Shown here: positions 61,944 to 64,000 of the stretch, piece after piece
Layout of the letters: each line of letters begins with the position of its first letter
Numbering within the stretch: position 1 is the first letter of the stretch
Origin: Desulfobulbaceae bacterium DB1
GTDB lineage: Bacteria > Desulfobacterota > Desulfobulbia > Desulfobulbales > SURF-16
Assembly: GCA_001914235.1 (NCBI GenBank)
Contig: MQUF01000014.1
Location: forward strand, 252,005-316,004
Length of the DNA: 64,000 bases
Reading direction: 5' to 3'
Made by a program: the position numbers and the translations under genes
The notes under the pieces: generated by a model
Database searches by the model: none
What the model saw: only the letters and a program-made list of their open reading frames with translations
What the model was told of the DNA's origin: nothing

Positions 61944-62144
61944 ATGGTGAAAGGAAAAGTGAAGTGGTTCAATGAATCAAAGGGTTTCGGTTTCCTTGAG
62001 CGCGAAGATGGTGATGATGTTTTCGTGCATTTTTCAGCAATTAAAGAGGAGGGGTTTAAAACTTTGAGCGAAGGCCAAAAGGTTGAATTTGAGATTGTCG
62101 ATGGTCAGAAAGGACCCGCCGCAGCCAACGTAAGAAAAATTTAA
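61944..62144 (+). CDS. cold-shock protein, CspA family
   Basis: Single-strand nucleic-acid chaperone of 66 residues. RNP-1 is KGFGFLER and RNP-2 is DVFVHFSAI, within [18 protein letters not shown]...[19 protein letters not shown] precedes ATG 61944. A terminator follows immediately. It has a long AT-rich 5' leader between the IS and the start. Which csp paralogue it is cannot be told. Confidence 0.96.
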   Translation: MVKGKVKWFNESKGFGFLEREDGDDVFVHFSAIKEEGFKTLSEGQKVEFEIVDGQKGPAAANVRKI

Positions 62145-62164
62145 ACCTCCATTACATAGATATC

Positions 62165-62196
62165 AAAAGCCCGCCAACAAGGCGGGCTTTTTTTTT
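62165..62196 (+). terminator. intrinsic terminator shared by csp and the convergent ligase gene
   Basis: AAAAGCCCGCC (62165-62175) and GGCGGGCTTTT pair around AACAA, with a run of nine or more T. The stop of the minus-strand gene (62195-62197) lies in the T tract, so the hairpin serves csp and perhaps both directions (the A run gives T on the other strand). Confidence 0.93.
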
Positions 62197-63493
62197 ATAA
62201 GTTTCGTTTATCGATAACTCTCTTGGCTTTTCCCTCGAATCGCTCCAGGGTTTTTTCTTCCACCAGTTTGACATCAACGCCGATGCCCAGTTCGGTTGCC
62301 AGCCGTCTTTTGATATGGTCGACAAGCTGTCTTTGCTTTTTCATCTGATCGAAAAAGATCGATTCAACCACCTCAACCAGAACGGTTGCCTTGTCGAGCC
62401 GACCTTCTCGCTCAACAATAATCTGATAATGCGGTTCCGTCCCTTCAATATCAAAGAGAATGGCTTCAATCTGCATTGGGTAGACGTTGACACCTTTAAT
62501 GATGAGCATGTCATCGGTGCGGCCAATCACCCGGGACATGCGTTGGAAGGTTCGACCGCAGGGGCAGGGTTCAGGAAGAAGGCGGGCCAAATCCCTGGTT
62601 CGATAGCGGATTACCGGAAAAGCTTCTTTCGTTATCGTCGTAAAGACAAGCTCGCCTAATTCACCGGGCGCAACCGGCGACAGGGTTTGAGGATCGATGA
62701 CTTCAACAATAAAGTGATCTTCATTGATGTGGAGGCCATTGCAATGGTGGCATTCGCCGGCGACACCCGGCCCCATTACTTCACTGAGACCATAATTGTC
62801 GGTGGCGATGATATGCAGTTTGTTTTTTATTTCCTGCCGCATCGCCTCAGTCCATGGTTCTCCGCCGAAGAGGCCGAATTTCAATGGCAGTGAATTGATA
62901 TTAATCCCCAATTCGTGCATGGTGTCGGCAAGCAGTAATGCGTAACTTGGGGTGCAGACCAGGGTCGTTGTTTTGAAATCCTGCAATATTTGAATCTGTC
63001 GTTTGGTGTTGCCGCTTGAAATTGGAATAACCGAGGCGCCGATTTGTTCAGCTCCGTAATGAAGGCCGAATCCGCCGGTGAAAAGACCATAGCCAAAGGC
63101 GATTTGCACGACATCATCGGCGCCGACACCGGTGGCGGTCAAAATACGGGCAACCATCTGCGACCAGTTTTTGATATCGTTTCTGGTGTATCCCACCACC
63201 GTGGCCATGCCGGTGGTGCCGGATGAGGCATGCACCCTCACCACATCCCTGAGGGGCACGGCAAAAAGACCATACGGATAATTATTGCGCAGGTCGTCCT
63301 TGGTGGTGAAGGGAAGAGCTCGCAGTTCGTCAAGAGAGCGAAAACCATCAGGGTCAACCCGCATTTCCTTGAATTTTTTCCGGTAAAAAGGAACATGGGT
63401 GGCGACCCGATAAAGGGTTGATTGAAGCCGTTCCAGCTGCAGCTGTTCCAAATCGACCCTAGGCATGCATTCCTTTGCTTCATCCCAGTACAT
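62195..63493 (-). CDS. paaK: phenylacetate-CoA ligase family (AMP-forming)
   Basis: Adenylate-forming enzyme of 432 residues that activates an aryl or short-chain acid with ATP and CoA. It has the PaaK-type start ([23 protein letters not shown]), the nucleotide loop [32 protein letters not shown], and the C-terminal [14 protein letters not shown] domain with the catalytic lysine near the GKAKRV end. PaaK-like paralogues in anaerobes act on phenylacetate, indoleacetate or unknown acids, so the substrate is not assigned. GGAGG precedes ATG 63493. It follows a branched-chain-type transporter gene by 23 bases, an arrangement common where the ligase acts on an imported acid. Confidence 0.88.
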   Translation of the reverse strand: MYWDEAKECMPRVDLEQLQLERLQSTLYRVATHVPFYRKKFKEMRVDPDGFRSLDELRALPFTTKDDLRNNYPYGLFAVPLRDVVRVHASSGTTGMATVVGYTRNDIKNWSQMVARILTATGVGADDVVQIAFGYGLFTGGFGLHYGAEQIGASVIPISSGNTKRQIQILQDFKTTTLVCTPSYALLLADTMHELGININSLPLKFGLFGGEPWTEAMRQEIKNKLHIIATDNYGLSEVMGPGVAGECHHCNGLHINEDHFIVEVIDPQTLSPVAPGELGELVFTTITKEAFPVIRYRTRDLARLLPEPCPCGRTFQRMSRVIGRTDDMLIIKGVNVYPMQIEAILFDIEGTEPHYQIIVEREGRLDKATVLVEVVESIFFDQMKKQRQLVDHIKRRLATELGIGVDVKLVEEKTLERFEGKAKRVIDKRNL

Positions 63494-63516
63494 AGTTTTG
63501 CCTCCGTAAAAAACTT

Positions 63517-64000
63517 TTAATCAAAATCACAGGTGGAGCCTTCGCTTGCCACATCGCGGCCGAGGTAGGCGCGCTGCACGTCACGATTAACCAGGAGATC
63601 CTCGGCAGGACCCTGCAGGATGATTTTCCCGGTTTCGAGGACGTACCCTCTGTCGGCAATTGACAGGGCGGCTTTGGCGTTCTGCTCGATCAGCAGAACC
63701 GTATTGCCGTTTTCCCGTAATTTCAGAATAATCTGGAAAATGTTTTTAACGATGAGCGGAGCAAGCCCGGTGGATGGTTCGTCGAGCATGATTAATTGCG
63801 GTTTTGCCATAAGCGCGCGGCCCATGGCTAGCATCTGCTGCTCCCCTCCGGACAAGGTTCCAGCCAACTGATTTGCCCGTTCTCGCAATACAGGGAAAAT
63901 CTCATAAATTTTGCCGAGTTCCTCTTCCACCTCAATTTTCTTTTGCCGGTACTGTACGTATGCGCCGAGGACAAGATTTTCACGGACGGACAGAGTGGCA
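63517..64000 (-). CDS. livF: branched-chain amino acid-type ABC transporter ATP-binding protein LivF, C-terminal part
   Basis: ATPase of a LIV-type importer; only the C-terminal ~160 residues are inside the window because the gene runs off the 64000 end. The frame reads [14 protein letters not shown], then [33 protein letters not shown] (signature and Walker B) and [23 protein letters not shown] (H-loop region; here the switch position reads NA KAAL as in LivF). The sixth-seventh gene of such operons is commonly livF, with livGMH upstream. It precedes the PaaK-type ligase on the same strand. Substrate could be branched-chain amino acids or aromatic acids. Confidence 0.92.
   Translation of the reverse strand, partial: ATLSVRENLVLGAYVQYRQKKIEVEEELGKIYEIFPVLRERANQLAGTLSGGEQQMLAMGRALMAKPQLIMLDEPSTGLAPLIVKNIFQIILKLRENGNTVLLIEQNAKAALSIADRGYVLETGKIILQGPAEDLLVNRDVQRAYLGRDVASEGSTCDFD

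Overview
The window is a 64 kb chromosomal segment from a dissimilatory sulfate-metabolising bacterium, most probably a Desulfobulbales-like member of the Desulfobacterota. This rests on aprBA (APS reductase) directly upstream of qmoABC, an HdrA/MvhD pair with a split-Soret-type cytochrome c, and bacterial-type ribosomal operons with zinc-ligating L33 and S14. The taxonomic call is inference from gene content. No 16S rRNA is present.

Layout. 1-5.1 kb (+): the 3' part of ftsA, then ftsZ, a B12-binding-type radical SAM protein and a membrane sensor histidine kinase. 5.2-16.1 kb: a sucrose region. Sucrose synthase is on +; sucrose-phosphate synthase (with a fused HAD phosphatase domain) and fructokinase are on -. 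Between them is a minus-strand redox cassette: double-length HdrA, MvhD, a Tat-exported split-Soret-type cytochrome c and a Cys/Gly-tailed HesB/IscA-like protein. 16.2-17.7 kb: a frameshifted PHP-domain remnant and a YkgJ-type cysteine-cluster protein. 17.8-25.7 kb (+): aprBA with a consensus promoter, then qmoABC, with strong hairpin terminators after aprA and between qmoB and qmoC and a long inverted repeat in front of qmoA.

26.0-59.7 kb (+): the translation/transcription core. Four tRNAs (Thr-TGT, Tyr-GTA, Gly-TCC, Thr-GGT) lead into tuf, rpmG, tRNA-Trp, secE, nusG, rplKA, an L10-leader-regulated rplJL, rpoBC, rpsL-rpsG-fusA-tuf and the full S10-spc-alpha series ending at rpoA-rplQ. secY and map are included, without adk between them. 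The two tuf coding sequences look nucleotide-identical. 59.8-64 kb: dodecin, an IS1380-family insertion with visible terminal repeats and a 5-bp target duplication, a cold-shock protein, and on the minus strand a phenylacetate-CoA-ligase-type enzyme downstream of a LivF-type ABC ATPase cut by the window end.

Functionally, AprBA reduces APS and QmoABC is its quinone-linked electron partner. The HdrA-MvhD cassette is a second, less understood flavin/Fe-S electron module. The sucrose genes imply synthesis and reversible cleavage of sucrose as an osmolyte or carbon store. I saw no CRISPR array, prophage, rRNA or defence system. The least ordinary parts are the redox cassette inside the sucrose genes, the hairpins around qmo, the 17-bp inverted repeat before the tRNA cluster, and the PHP remnant.
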